A stretch of DNA of 64,000 nt from JAKALD01 sp963817785 (GCA_963817785.1 CAWFPL010000008.1:496001-560000), one strand, 5' to 3'; shown: positions 11,693-20,888, numbered from the stretch's first letter. Notes: generated by a model from the sequence alone, not told the origin. Made by a program: numbers and translations.

Positions 11693-11733
11693 TTGACCAG
11701 GATCAAATCCCGGCCGGGCGTCCCGGATAAGTT
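11693..11733 (+). promoter_or_regulatory. FNR/ANR-type box and -10 for the HPF-cold shock gene
   Basis: TTGACCAGGATCAA at 11693-11706, a perfect TTGA-N6-TCAA dyad. A -10-like TAAGTT lies at 11728-11733, centred 31 bp downstream of the box centre. GATAAG at 11726-11731 is an alternative. The implied start at about 11740 gives a 5' leader of roughly 22 nt before the ATG at 11763. Confidence 0.65.
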
Positions 11734-11762
11734 GTCGCAACAGACATCCAGGGACGACGGCC

Positions 11763-12311
11763 ATGCAGATTCCATTGCAGATCACCTTCCGCCACGTGCC
11801 GCGCTCCGATGCGCTCGAGGCGCGCATCCGCGAGCGTGCCACCGCGCTGGAGGAATTCTTTCCGCACATCGTGAGCTGCCGCGTGGTGGTGGAGGAAGAA
11901 AGCCGCCACAAGCAGCAGGGCCGGATTTTCACGGTGCGGGTCGACCTGCACGTGCCGGGGCACGAACTGGCGGTCAACCGCGAGCACGACCAGGACCCCT
12001 TCGTGGCGGTGCGCGACGCGTTCGACGCCCTGCGCCGCCAGCTCGAGGACCAGGCCCGGGTGATGCGCGGCGACGTCAAGGACCACGCGCCCGAGCAGCA
12101 CGGCCGGGTGGCGCGCCTGTTCCCGGAAGAGGGCTACGGCTTCATCGCCACCCCCGACGGGCGCGAGTTCTACTTCAGCAGCGATAACGTCGTCACGCCG
12201 AGCTTCGACGACCTGGCGGTGGACGCCGAGGTGCAGTTCATCGAGGACGTCGGCGCCGAGGGCCCGCAGGCCAAGCGCGTGAGCGTCGGCAAGCACCACG
12301 TGGCGTCCTGA
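11763..12311 (+). CDS. Ribosome hibernation factor (HPF/RaiA) fused to a cold-shock domain
   Basis: A 182-residue two-domain protein. Residues 1-100 match the HPF/YfiA ribosome-binding fold (MQIPLQITFRHVPRSDALEA, a central VVVEEE strand, then the AVRDAFDALRRQLEDQ helix). Residues about 110-175 form a cold-shock domain with the nucleic-acid motifs GYGFI and REFYF. HPF proteins dock in the mRNA/tRNA channel of idle ribosomes; the cold-shock domain would add RNA binding. A perfect FNR-type box with a well-placed -10 precedes it, so induction at low oxygen is likely. It is followed 42 bp later by the GTPase gene on the same strand. Confidence 0.9.
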   Translation: MQIPLQITFRHVPRSDALEARIRERATALEEFFPHIVSCRVVVEEESRHKQQGRIFTVRVDLHVPGHELAVNREHDQDPFVAVRDAFDALRRQLEDQARVMRGDVKDHAPEQHGRVARLFPEEGYGFIATPDGREFYFSSDNVVTPSFDDLAVDAEVQFIEDVGAEGPQAKRVSVGKHHVAS

Positions 12312-12353
12312 GCGGCGCCGCCCGGCCGGGTCCGGACCGCGCCCAGCGTCCCG

Positions 12354-13706
12354 ATGCCAGGGCAGCGCGCACCCACCCGCGTCCTGATCATGGGCGCCGC
12401 GGGGCGCGATTTCCACAACTTCAACGTCGCCTACCGCGGCGACGCCGCCTGCGAGGTGGTGGCGTTCACCGCGGCGCAGATTCCAGGCATCGCCGAACGG
12501 CGCTACCCCGCCGCGCTCGCCGGCCCGCTGTACCCGCGGGGCATCCCGATCCTGCCCGAGGCCGAGCTCGAATACTGCGTGCGCACGCAGCAGATCGACC
12601 TGGTGGTGCTCGCCTACAGCGACCTGGCCCACGAGGAAGTGATGCACCGCGCGTCGCGCGCGCTGGCGGCGGGCGCCGACTTCGCCCTGCTCGGCCCGCG
12701 CCGCACCATGCTGGCCGCGGCGGTTCCGGTGATCGCCGTGTCCGCGGTGCGCACCGGCGCGGGCAAGTCGCCGACCGCGCGCTGGCTTTCGGCGCGCCTG
12801 CGCGAGCGCGGCCTGCGCATCGCGGTGGTGCGTCACCCAATGCCCTACGGCGACCTCGAGCGCGAGGCGGTGCAGCGCTTCGCCACGCGCGCCGATCTCG
12901 ACGCGGCGCAGTGCAGCCTGGAGGAACGCGAGGAATACGAGCCGCACCTCGCCGCCGGGAGCACGATCTACGCGGGAGTCGATTACGCGCGCATCATCGC
13001 GCAGGCGGCGAGCGAGGCGGAGCTGATCCTGTGGGACGGCGGCAACAACGACTTTCCCTTCGTGCGCCCGGACCTGCACATCGTGCTGGCCGACGCGCTG
13101 CGGCCCGGGCACGAGTGCACGCATCATCCCGGCGAGACCTGCCTGCGCATGGCCGACGTGGTGGTCGTGTCGAAGGCGGACGCCGCACCACCGGATGCGG
13201 TCGCCGAAGTCATCCGCAACGCGCGCCGCGCCAACCCGCGCGCGGCCGTCGTGCGCGGCGCCCTCGCCGTGCGTATCGACGATCCCGAAGCGGTGCGCGG
13301 CAAGCGCGTGCTGGTGGTCGAGGACGGTCCCAGCATCACGCACGGCGGCCTGCCGCACGGCGCCGGCTATCTGGCGGCGCAGCGCGCCGGCGCAGCGGCC
13401 ATCGTCGATCCGCGGCGCAGCGCGCCGCCCGAGATCCTCGAGCTCTATGCGCGCTACCCGCACATCGGCACGGTGCTGCCCGCCGCCGGCTACTCGAGCG
13501 CCGAGCTCGAGGCGCTCGGGCGCACCATCGACGCGGCCGACGCGGACCTGGTGCTGGCCGCGACGCCGGTCGATCTCGCCGCACTGCTCGAACCGAACAA
13601 GCCGGTGGTGCGAGTGCGCTACGAGTTCGCCGAGCTGGACTCCCCCGGTCTCGCCGGCGAGCTGGAGCGCTTCCTCGCCGCCCGGCTGCCCCCGGGCGCG
13701 GGCTGA
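12354..13706 (+). CDS. Predicted GTPase related to cyclic 2,3-diphosphoglycerate synthetase
   Basis: A 450-residue protein of the COG2403-like GTPase group. An N-terminal Rossmann-like part (RVLIMGAAGRDFHNFN) is followed by a P-loop NTPase domain with AVRTGAGKSPTARWL and the switch-like DGGNNDFPFVRPD. The family contains archaeal cyclic 2,3-diphosphoglycerate synthetase and many bacterial proteins of unproven role. The product chemistry in this organism is therefore unknown. The start is the ATG at 12354. The gene lies 42 bp after the HPF-cold shock gene and may share its message. Confidence 0.75.
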   Translation: MPGQRAPTRVLIMGAAGRDFHNFNVAYRGDAACEVVAFTAAQIPGIAERRYPAALAGPLYPRGIPILPEAELEYCVRTQQIDLVVLAYSDLAHEEVMHRASRALAAGADFALLGPRRTMLAAAVPVIAVSAVRTGAGKSPTARWLSARLRERGLRIAVVRHPMPYGDLEREAVQRFATRADLDAAQCSLEEREEYEPHLAAGSTIYAGVDYARIIAQAASEAELILWDGGNNDFPFVRPDLHIVLADALRPGHECTHHPGETCLRMADVVVVSKADAAPPDAVAEVIRNARRANPRAAVVRGALAVRIDDPEAVRGKRVLVVEDGPSITHGGLPHGAGYLAAQRAGAAAIVDPRRSAPPEILELYARYPHIGTVLPAAGYSSAELEALGRTIDAADADLVLAATPVDLAALLEPNKPVVRVRYEFAELDSPGLAGELERFLAARLPPGAG

Positions 13707-13740
13707 GCGCGGCCAGCCGCTGCGCGGCGCGAGAATGCGG

Positions 13741-13894
13741 TACAATGCGCGGCAAGGTTTCTGTTTCGCGTCATCCGGTTAGCGTTGCAGTGATTTCACG
13801 GTCCATCCTGGAGCGTGGAATTCCCCGCCTTAATGGATCTGCCTGAACCGGTTAGGAAGGCCCGCCCTTCCCAGGCCGATTTCAGGAGAATCTC
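13741..13894 (+). promoter_or_regulatory. rhlE promoter (-10 TACAAT) and long structured leader
   Basis: TACAAT at 13741-13746 in the context GCGGTACAAT gives a transcript starting near 13753 and a leader of about 140 nt. The leader has CCGGTTAG twice (near 13774 and 13848) and a hairpin GGAAGG-CCCGC-CCTTCC (13855-13871) shortly before the ribosome binding site AGGAG (13884-13888). Long leaders on DEAD-box helicase genes often give cold or autoregulation; that is inference here. Confidence 0.5.
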
Positions 13895-15448
13895 ATCGAT
13901 ACGTCGTTCACGACGCTCGGGCTGTCGGAGGCGCTGACGCGCGCCGTCGCCGAGCAGGGCTATACCCAACCCACCCCCATCCAGACCCAGGCCATTCCGC
14001 TCGTGCTCGCCGGGCGCGACCTGCTCGGCGCGGCCCAGACCGGCACCGGCAAGACCGCCGGCTTCACGCTGCCGATGCTGCAGCGCCTCGCTTCCGGCGC
14101 CAGCGCGAGCCAATCGCCCGCGCGCCACCCGGTGCGCGCGCTGATCCTCACGCCGACCCGCGAGCTGGCGGCGCAAGTGCACGAGAGCGTGCGTACCTAC
14201 GGCAAGCACCTCGCGCTGCGCGCAAGCGTGATCTTCGGCGGCGTCGGCATCCAGCCGCAGATCGACGCGCTGCGCCGCGGCGTCGACATCGTGGTCGCCA
14301 CGCCGGGACGGCTGCTCGACCACGTGCAGCAGAAGACGCTCGACCTACGGCACGTCGAGATCCTGGTGCTCGACGAAGCCGACCGGATGCTCGACATGGG
14401 CTTCATCCCCGACATCCGCCGCATCCTGGCGCTGCTGCCGGCGAAGCGCCAGAACCTGCTGTTCTCGGCCACCTTCCCGGACGAGATCCGCAAGCTCGCC
14501 GCCGGCTTCATGCACGACCCGGTGACCGTCGAGGTCGCGCGGCGCAACACCCCCGCGGAGCTGGTCGCGCAGGTGGTCCACCCGGTCGACAGCGCTCGCA
14601 AGCGCGAGCTGCTCGCGCACCTCGTCAAGTCGAACGACTGGCGCCAGGTGCTCGTATTCACCCGCACCAAGCACGGCGCCAACCGGCTCGCGCAGCAGCT
14701 GGTGCGCGACGGCATCAACGCCGACGCGATCCACGGCAACAAGTCGCAGGGGGCGCGCACCCGCGCGCTGGCGCAGTTCAAGGACGGCACCGTCCAGGTG
14801 CTGGTGGCCACCGACATCGCGGCGCGCGGGCTCGACATCGACGCGCTGCCGCACGTGGTCAACTTCGACCTGCCGCACGTCGCCGAAGACTACGTGCACC
14901 GCATCGGCCGCACCGGCCGCGCCGGGGCCTCGGGCGAGGCGGTCTCGCTGGTCGGCGCCGAGGACCGTCCGCTGCTCGCCGCCATCGAGCGGCTGATCAA
15001 CCGCGTGATCGAGCGACGGGTGATCGAGGGCTTCGAGCCCGGCCAGCAGAGTGCACGCGCGCCAGCCGAGCCGCAGGCTCGTACGCACCGCGCGGAACCG
15101 CGTCGTGGCGAGCCGCGTCGTGGTGAAGCGCGCCGTAGTGAGCCGCGCCGTGGCGAACCGCGCCGTGGCGAGCCGCGCCGCGGCGAGCGTGCGCCGCAGG
15201 CTCCGCAAGGCGCGGGCCGCCCGCACCGCGAGCGCAGACCGGACTTGCGCAGCTATGGTCCGGTCGACGAGGTGCGCGCCGCGCAGCTGCGCGAGCACCG
15301 GATGCGCGTGGCCGCGGATGGCGACGCGCCGATGGACGAGCCGAGCTCCATGCCGCCGCAGCAACCGGCGCCGCGACCGGCGCCGCGCATCACGCGCCGC
15401 CCGCAGCGCGCGGCCCTGCTCGGCACCCCCCGCCGCGAAGACGCCTGA
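13895..15448 (+). CDS. rhlE: DEAD-box RNA helicase RhlE, apparent AUC start
   Basis: ATP-dependent RNA helicase used in ribosome assembly and RNA decay. Motifs in order: Q motif (YTQPTPIQTQAIP), AQTGTGKT (I), PTRELA (Ia), LDEADRMLD (II), SATFP (III), VATDIAARGLDID (V) and HRIGRTGRAG (VI). A basic low-complexity tail follows, built from RRGEP-type repeats. The family N-terminus reads DTSFTTLGLSEAL here. It begins at ATC (13895), six bases after AGGAG, with a TAG stop upstream at 13853 and no ATG/GTG/TTG in frame until 13997 or later. Either an AUC codon starts translation, or ATG has mutated or been misread. Confidence 0.9.
   Translation: MDTSFTTLGLSEALTRAVAEQGYTQPTPIQTQAIPLVLAGRDLLGAAQTGTGKTAGFTLPMLQRLASGASASQSPARHPVRALILTPTRELAAQVHESVRTYGKHLALRASVIFGGVGIQPQIDALRRGVDIVVATPGRLLDHVQQKTLDLRHVEILVLDEADRMLDMGFIPDIRRILALLPAKRQNLLFSATFPDEIRKLAAGFMHDPVTVEVARRNTPAELVAQVVHPVDSARKRELLAHLVKSNDWRQVLVFTRTKHGANRLAQQLVRDGINADAIHGNKSQGARTRALAQFKDGTVQVLVATDIAARGLDIDALPHVVNFDLPHVAEDYVHRIGRTGRAGASGEAVSLVGAEDRPLLAAIERLINRVIERRVIEGFEPGQQSARAPAEPQARTHRAEPRRGEPRRGEARRSEPRRGEPRRGEPRRGERAPQAPQGAGRPHRERRPDLRSYGPVDEVRAAQLREHRMRVAADGDAPMDEPSSMPPQQPAPRPAPRITRRPQRAALLGTPRREDA
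15095..15184 (+). repeat. Six tandem 15-bp repeats in rhlE
   Basis: Six consecutive 15-bp units of the form GA(A/G)CCGCG(T/C)CGTGGC (one unit begins GAAGCGCG). They encode six (E)PRRG-type pentapeptides in the helicase tail. Units differ at a few positions. Copy number may vary between strains by slippage, without breaking the frame. Confidence 0.85.
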
Positions 15449-15480
15449 CACAGGCGCGGCCGCGGGCCGCGGCGCAGGCG

Positions 15481-15519
15481 AACGCCGGTGCGATCCAGGA
15501 GATGGCGCCGGCGTTTCGC
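15481..15519 (+). terminator. Possible rhlE terminator
   Basis: AACGCCGG (15481-15488) pairs with CCGGCGTT (15508-15515) across a 19-nt loop, followed by TCGCTTTC. It is 33 bases after the rhlE stop. The loop is large and the T tract poor, so it is a weak candidate. Confidence 0.35.
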
Positions 15520-15584
15520 TTTCAGGCCTCGCGAGGCCGGCGCCGGCCCGGGTCCGGCACCATCGAACTGCAACCTCGCTCCGG

Positions 15585-15590
15585 TAGACT
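15585..15590 (+). promoter_or_regulatory. -10 hexamer upstream of pepN
   Basis: TAGACT in CCGGTAGACTATCC, 24 bases before the pepN ATG, matching the CGGTAnAnT pattern of other promoters here. No clear -35 is seen. Confidence 0.4.
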
Positions 15591-15614
15591 ATCCGCACAC
15601 GGAGCCCTGCCAAA

Positions 15615-18233
15615 ATGCGCGAACCCCAGCCCACCGCGATTCACCTCAAGGACTACACCCCGCCCGCCTTTCTGATCGACACCGTCGCGCTCGACGTCGA
15701 TCTGCGCAAGGACGATGCGCTCGTCAAGGCGACGCTCGCCGTGCGCCGCAACCCACAGGCGCCGAATCGGTCGGCTCCGCTGGCACTCGACGGCGACGAG
15801 CTCGAGCTGATGTCGGTGGCGATCGACGGCACGCTGCTGCGCGACAACGCCTACTCCCTCACCCGGGAGACGCTTTTCATCCCGAACGTGCCGGATGCGT
15901 TCTCGCTCGAGACGCTGACGCGCATCGTGCCGCAGAAGAACACCAAGCTCGAAGGCCTGTATGCGACCAAGACCGGCTTCGTCACCCAATGCGAGGCGCA
16001 GGGCTTCCGCCGCATCACCTGGTTCATCGACCGGCCGGACGTGATGGCGCGCTACCTCACCACGGTGCACGCGGACCGGGCCGCCTTCCCCGTGCTGCTG
16101 TCCAACGGCAATCTGGTGGCCGGCGGCGACGAGCCCGGCGGCCGCCACTGGGCGCGCTTCGAGGACCCGTTCCCCAAGCCCTCGTACCTGTTCGCGCTGG
16201 TGGCGGCGAAGCTCGATGCGCTCGAGGACGAGTTCATCACGCGCTCGGGCAAGGGGGCGAAGCTCTCCGTCTACGTCGAGCCGGGCCGGCTCGACCAGGC
16301 CGGCTGGGCGATGGACTGCCTCAAGCGCGCGATGCAGTGGGACGAGGCGCGCTTCGGCCTGGAGCTCGACCTCGACCAGTACAACATCGTCGCGGTCGGC
16401 GACTTCAACTCCGGAGCGATGGAGAACAAGGGTCTCAACATCTTCAACACCAAGTACGTGCTGGCGCGCGCCGACACCGCGACCGACACCGACTACCTGA
16501 GCATCGACCGGGTGGTGGCGCACGAGTACTTCCACAACTGGACCGGCGACCGGGTGACCTGCCGCGACTGGTTCCAGCTCTCGCTGAAAGAGGGCCTGAC
16601 CGTGTTCCGCGACCAGGAGTACGGCTCCGACACCTACTCGCGCGCCGTGCAGCGCATCCAGGAAGTGCGCATGCTGCGCGCGGCGCAGTTCCCCGAGGAC
16701 GCCGGCCCGATGGCGCACCCGGTGCGCCCGCAGTCGTACATGGAGATCCGCAATTTCTACACCGTGACGGTGTATGAAAAAGGCGCCGAGGTGGTGCGCA
16801 TGCAGCACACCCTGCTCGGCGAAGCGCAGTTCCAGGCCGGCATGCGCCTTTACTTCCAGCGCCACGACGGCCAGGCGGTGACCTGCGACGACTTCGCCGC
16901 CGCGATGGCCGACGCCTCCGGGGCCGACCTTGCCCAGTTCAAGCGCTGGTACGACCAGGCCGGCACGCCGCTGCTCAAATGCGCGGGCAGCTACGACGCC
17001 GCGCGCAAGACCTACACCCTGGAGGTGCGCCAGTCGTGCCCGCCGACTCCTGGCCAGGAGCTGAAGCTTCCGTTCCACATCCCGCTCGCGCTCGGCCTGC
17101 TCGCGCCCGACGGCACGGAGATCGCGCTGCAGCTCGAGGGCGAAGCGCAGCCCGCGGGCACCGATCGGGTGCTGTCGGTGCGCCAGCCCGAGGAGCGCTT
17201 CGTGTTCGTGAACGTCGCCGCGCGGCCGGTGCCTTCGCTGCTGCGCCGCTTCTCGGCGCCGGTGATCCTCAAGTACGACTACTCGGATGCCGACCTCGTC
17301 CACCTGATGGCGCACGACTCGGACGCGTTCAACCGCTGGGAAGCCGGGCAGCGCCTCGCCGGCGCGATCATCCTGGAGAAGGCGGGCAAGCCGACGCCGG
17401 CCTTCGTCGAAGCCTGCGCGCGCGTGCTCGCCGGCGGCACCGCGGACCCGGCGTTCGCCGCCGAGGCGCTGGCGCTGCCCTCCGAGACCTTCCTCGCCGA
17501 GCAGATGGAGGTGGTCGATCCCGACGCGCTGCACGCCGCGCGCAATACGCTGCGCCGCGAGCTGGCCGCGGCGCTCAAGTCTCAGCTGCTCGCGCTGTAC
17601 CGCGGGCTGCACAGCTCCGCGCCGTATTCGCCGGACGCCGCCTCGGCCGGCAAGCGGGCGCTGCGCAACCTGTGCCTGGGCATCCTCATGGAGCTGGATG
17701 ACGCCGAGATCCGCCGCCTGTGCATGGCGCAGTTCGAGCGCGCCGACAACATGACCGACGCGATGGCGGCGCTCGGCGCGCTCGCCAACTGCGACTGTGC
17801 CGAGCGCCGGCAGGCGCTCGATGCGTTCTACGCCAGATGGAAGGACGAGCCGCTGGTGCTCGACAAGTGGCTGGCGGTGCAGGCCACCTCGCGCCTGCCC
17901 GGCACGCTGGCGCGCGTGCGCGAGCTGCTCGCGCATCCCGCGTTCGACCTCAAGGTGCCGAACAAGGTCTATGCGCTCGTCCGCGGCTTCGCCGCGAACC
18001 ACCTGCGCTTTCACGCCGCCGACGGCGGGGGCTACGCGTTCCTCGCCGACCAGGTGCTGGCGCTCGACCGCCTCAACCCGCAGGTCGCGGCGCGCATGGC
18101 GCGCGGCTTCGACCGCTGGAAGAGGTTCGACGCCGGCCGTCAGGCGCACGCCCGGGCGCAGCTCGAGCGCATGCGCGACGCCGAGGGACTGTCCAGGGAC
18201 GTGGCCGAGATCGTCGTCAAGGCGCTCGCCTGA
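15615..18233 (+). CDS. pepN: Aminopeptidase N (M1 zinc metallopeptidase)
   Basis: A cytoplasmic broad-specificity aminopeptidase of 872 residues, the normal length for proteobacterial PepN. It has the substrate-recognition motif GAMENKGLNIF, the zinc site HEYFHNW beginning at residue 303, and the third ligand Glu in LKEGLTVFRDQEYG. The C-terminal superhelical domain is intact. The ATG at 15615 gives the usual N-terminus (MREPQPTAIHLKDYTPP). It is followed 13 bp later by the permease gene on the same strand, so the two are probably co-transcribed. Confidence 0.96.
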   Translation: MREPQPTAIHLKDYTPPAFLIDTVALDVDLRKDDALVKATLAVRRNPQAPNRSAPLALDGDELELMSVAIDGTLLRDNAYSLTRETLFIPNVPDAFSLETLTRIVPQKNTKLEGLYATKTGFVTQCEAQGFRRITWFIDRPDVMARYLTTVHADRAAFPVLLSNGNLVAGGDEPGGRHWARFEDPFPKPSYLFALVAAKLDALEDEFITRSGKGAKLSVYVEPGRLDQAGWAMDCLKRAMQWDEARFGLELDLDQYNIVAVGDFNSGAMENKGLNIFNTKYVLARADTATDTDYLSIDRVVAHEYFHNWTGDRVTCRDWFQLSLKEGLTVFRDQEYGSDTYSRAVQRIQEVRMLRAAQFPEDAGPMAHPVRPQSYMEIRNFYTVTVYEKGAEVVRMQHTLLGEAQFQAGMRLYFQRHDGQAVTCDDFAAAMADASGADLAQFKRWYDQAGTPLLKCAGSYDAARKTYTLEVRQSCPPTPGQELKLPFHIPLALGLLAPDGTEIALQLEGEAQPAGTDRVLSVRQPEERFVFVNVAARPVPSLLRRFSAPVILKYDYSDADLVHLMAHDSDAFNRWEAGQRLAGAIILEKAGKPTPAFVEACARVLAGGTADPAFAAEALALPSETFLAEQMEVVDPDALHAARNTLRRELAAALKSQLLALYRGLHSSAPYSPDAASAGKRALRNLCLGILMELDDAEIRRLCMAQFERADNMTDAMAALGALANCDCAERRQALDAFYARWKDEPLVLDKWLAVQATSRLPGTLARVRELLAHPAFDLKVPNKVYALVRGFAANHLRFHAADGGGYAFLADQVLALDRLNPQVAARMARGFDRWKRFDAGRQAHARAQLERMRDAEGLSRDVAEIVVKALA

Positions 18234-18246
18234 GCCGGGGGGCGGC

Positions 18247-19479
18247 GTGACCGCGACCGTCATCGCGATCTTCGCAGCGGTCTACCTCGGGATGATCCTG
18301 GGCGGCCTGCCGTTCCTGCAGCTCGACCGCACCGGCGTGGCGCTGCTCGGCGCCATCGCGGTGGTCGGCCTGGGCGTGCTGTCCCCGGAGCAGGCCGCGC
18401 GCTCGGTCCACCTGCCGACGCTACTGCTGCTGTTCTCGTTCATGGTCGTGTCCGCGCAGATGCGCCTGGGCGGCTTCTACGACCGGGTGACGCTAAAGAT
18501 CGCGGCGCTTCCCGTCGCGCCGCCCGCGCTGCTCGGCGCCGTGATCGTCGTGGTCGCGCTCCTGTCGGCGCTGTTCAGCAACGACGTCGTGTGCCTCGCC
18601 GTCGCGCCGCTGCTCGCCGACGCGTGCGCGAAGCGCCGGCTCGACCCGGTGCCGTTTCTGCTCGCGCTCGCCTGCGCGGCGAACGTGGGCTCGGCCGCGA
18701 CGCTGATCGGCAACCCGCAGAACATGCTGATCGGGCAGGTGCTGGACCTGCCGTTCGGCGGCTATTTCCTCTACGCGCTGGTCCCCGTGCTCGCGGGCCT
18801 GGCGCTCACCTGGGCGCTGATCGCCTGGCAGACGCGCGGCGCCTGGGCGGCAGCCGAGTCCGCGGAGCCGCAGCCCCGCACCCGGCCGGATGCCGTGCGC
18901 GCGTCCTTCGATCCCTGGCAGACCGCGAAAGGCCTCGCGGTGGTGTGCGCGCTGGTCGCGGTGTTCCTGCTCACCTCGTGGCCGCGCGACGTTGCGGCGC
19001 TGATCGGCGCCGGGCTGCTGCTGACCAGCCGCAAGCTGCACTCCAGCAAGATGCTGGGCCTGGTCGACTGGGAGCTGTTGATCCTGTTCATCGGCCTGTT
19101 CGTGGTCAACCACGCGCTCGAGCGCACGGGCGTCGCCCAGCAGGCCCTGCACGCGCTCGCCGCCGCCGGCGTGCCGCTCGACCATCCGGCGCCGCTGTTC
19201 GCCGCCACGCTGGTGCTGTCCAACGTGCTCTCGAACGTGCCCGCGGTCATGCTGCTGCTGCACGCGGCCAGGGCGCCGTTCGCCGGCCCCATGCTCGCGC
19301 TGGTCAGCACGCTCGCCGGCAACCTGCTGATCGTCGGTTCGATCGCCAACATCATCGTGGTCGACGCCGCCCGGCGCCGCGGCATCGAGATCGGCTGGCG
19401 GCGCCACGCGCGCACCGGCGTGCCGGTCGCGCTCGCCACGCTGGCGCTCACCGCGGCCTGGTTCGCCCTGCGGCTCTAG
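18247..19479 (+). CDS. ArsB/NhaD/SLC13-superfamily anion permease
   Basis: A 410-residue integral membrane protein with about eleven hydrophobic segments in two repeats. Diagnostic stretches are SALFSNDVVCLAVAPLL and SAATLIGNPQNMLIG in the first half and VLSNVLSNVPAVMLLL in the second. These are the paired re-entrant loops of the ion transporter superfamily. The substrate (arsenite, citrate, Na+/H+ or another anion) cannot be told from sequence. It begins at a GTG 13 bp after pepN and its stop is two bases from the stop of the convergent DUF3422 gene. Confidence 0.8.
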   Translation: MTATVIAIFAAVYLGMILGGLPFLQLDRTGVALLGAIAVVGLGVLSPEQAARSVHLPTLLLLFSFMVVSAQMRLGGFYDRVTLKIAALPVAPPALLGAVIVVVALLSALFSNDVVCLAVAPLLADACAKRRLDPVPFLLALACAANVGSAATLIGNPQNMLIGQVLDLPFGGYFLYALVPVLAGLALTWALIAWQTRGAWAAAESAEPQPRTRPDAVRASFDPWQTAKGLAVVCALVAVFLLTSWPRDVAALIGAGLLLTSRKLHSSKMLGLVDWELLILFIGLFVVNHALERTGVAQQALHALAAAGVPLDHPAPLFAATLVLSNVLSNVPAVMLLLHAARAPFAGPMLALVSTLAGNLLIVGSIANIIVVDAARRRGIEIGWRRHARTGVPVALATLALTAAWFALRL

Positions 19480-19480
19480 C

Positions 19481-20782
19481 TCAGAGCTCCGCCGGCAGCG
19501 AGCCGCGCTCGGCGCGTGCGATCCTGCGCCGCACATAGCGCACGCCGAGCCCGGCGAGCACGGCCACCACCGGGATCGCGACGCCGATCGCGACCGCCGG
19601 ATTGATGCGCACGCCCGCGGCCTCCAGCGCCTTGGCCGCGTAGCCCACCAGGCTGACCACGTAATAGGTGATGGCGGCCACCGACAGGCCTTCGACCGTT
19701 TCCTGCAGCCGCAGCTGCAGGCTCGCGCGCCGGTCCATCGAGGCGAGCAGATCCTGGTTCTGCCGCTCGCGCGCCACCCCGACGCGCGTGGCGAGCAGCG
19801 CGCTCGCGCGCGCCACGCGCTCGGACAGCTCGAGCAGGCGCCGCTCGGCGGACTCGCAGGTCGCGATCGCCGGCGCCAGGCGCCGCGACATGAACTCCCG
19901 GATGGTCTGCGTTCCCGGCAGCCGGCGCTCGCGCAGCTCGCCGATGCGGCTGTTGACCAGATCGTGGTAGGCGCGCGTCGCGCCGAAGCGGTAGCGCGAC
20001 TCCCCGATCGCGCTCTCGACGTTGGCGGCCAGGTGCGTGAGCTGCTCGAGCAGCGCTTCGTCGCCGCCGGTGCCCTGGGCGAGCGCCGCGGCCACCTGTG
20101 CCAGCTCGCGCTCCATCTCGAGCAGGCGCGGCGAGATCCGGCGCGCGATCGGCAAGGCGAGCAGCGCCATCATACGGTAGGTCTCGATCTCGAACAGCCG
20201 CTGCAGCGTGCGCCCGGCCTGGTAGCGCGACAGCTCGCGATCGATCACCAGCAGGCGCCCGAATCCGTCGGCGTGGACGCGAAAGTCGGTGAACGCGGCG
20301 CCGGCGCCCTCGCCCACCCCCGAACCGATCACGTAGTTGCCGCCGAACGCGGCGGCGATCTCGGAGGCACCCGGCATGGGACGCGCGCGCTCGACCAGGT
20401 CCGCGTGCAACGCGACGATGGTCCGGCCGGGGATGGCGCGCAGCCACTCGGCAGGCACCAGCCGCACCGCCGGCTCCGCGAACCACTGCGCCGCGGCGCC
20501 CGGACGGAAGAACGTATAGCTCGAGAACTCGGTGTGGCGCTCCCAGCGCAGGCGGTACGCCCCGAGCGCAGTCGCGAAGTGGATCGCATCGGCCGGCGGC
20601 GCGTGCACGCCGTGGCGCTCGCACAGCGCAGCCACGTGCGCGTGCTCGCTTGCGCGCTCGGCCGGGTCGAGGAGCACCGCCAGGTACGAGGCGCGCTCGG
20701 GGGCGCGCAGCGGCTCGTGCGGCCGCGCGTGCACCTCGTTGGCGAGCTGGAAGCGTTCCGGGTGGTTGTCGGGCAATGGCAT
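19481..20782 (-). CDS. DUF3422 family membrane-anchored protein
   Basis: A 433-residue protein recognised as DUF3422 from its N-terminus (HPERFQLANEVHARP, RASYLAVLLD) and body (HTEFSSYTFF, RTLQRLFEIETYRMMALLALP). A long helical, probably coiled-coil region runs through the middle. Two C-terminal transmembrane helices (about 375-395 and 398-418) anchor it, leaving most of the protein in the cytoplasm. No function is established for the family. It is divergent from the marR efflux operon with 161 bp between starts. Confidence 0.85.
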   Translation of the reverse strand: MPLPDNHPERFQLANEVHARPHEPLRAPERASYLAVLLDPAERASEHAHVAALCERHGVHAPPADAIHFATALGAYRLRWERHTEFSSYTFFRPGAAAQWFAEPAVRLVPAEWLRAIPGRTIVALHADLVERARPMPGASEIAAAFGGNYVIGSGVGEGAGAAFTDFRVHADGFGRLLVIDRELSRYQAGRTLQRLFEIETYRMMALLALPIARRISPRLLEMERELAQVAAALAQGTGGDEALLEQLTHLAANVESAIGESRYRFGATRAYHDLVNSRIGELRERRLPGTQTIREFMSRRLAPAIATCESAERRLLELSERVARASALLATRVGVARERQNQDLLASMDRRASLQLRLQETVEGLSVAAITYYVVSLVGYAAKALEAAGVRINPAVAIGVAIPVVAVLAGLGVRYVRRRIARAERGSLPAEL

Positions 20783-20888
20783 CCGTCAGTCCCTGTTTTC
20801 CGCTGCCGACAGAATCGCATAATCCAGCGCGCTCGGACACGGCGCGTTGCGCGGCGGTCGCCCCGACCGGCCCTCGCCGGCGGCAGCC

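Noticed and set aside
19953..19966. TTGACCAGATCGTG as another FNR-type box
   Set aside because: It lies inside the DUF3422 coding region and lacks the TCAA half.
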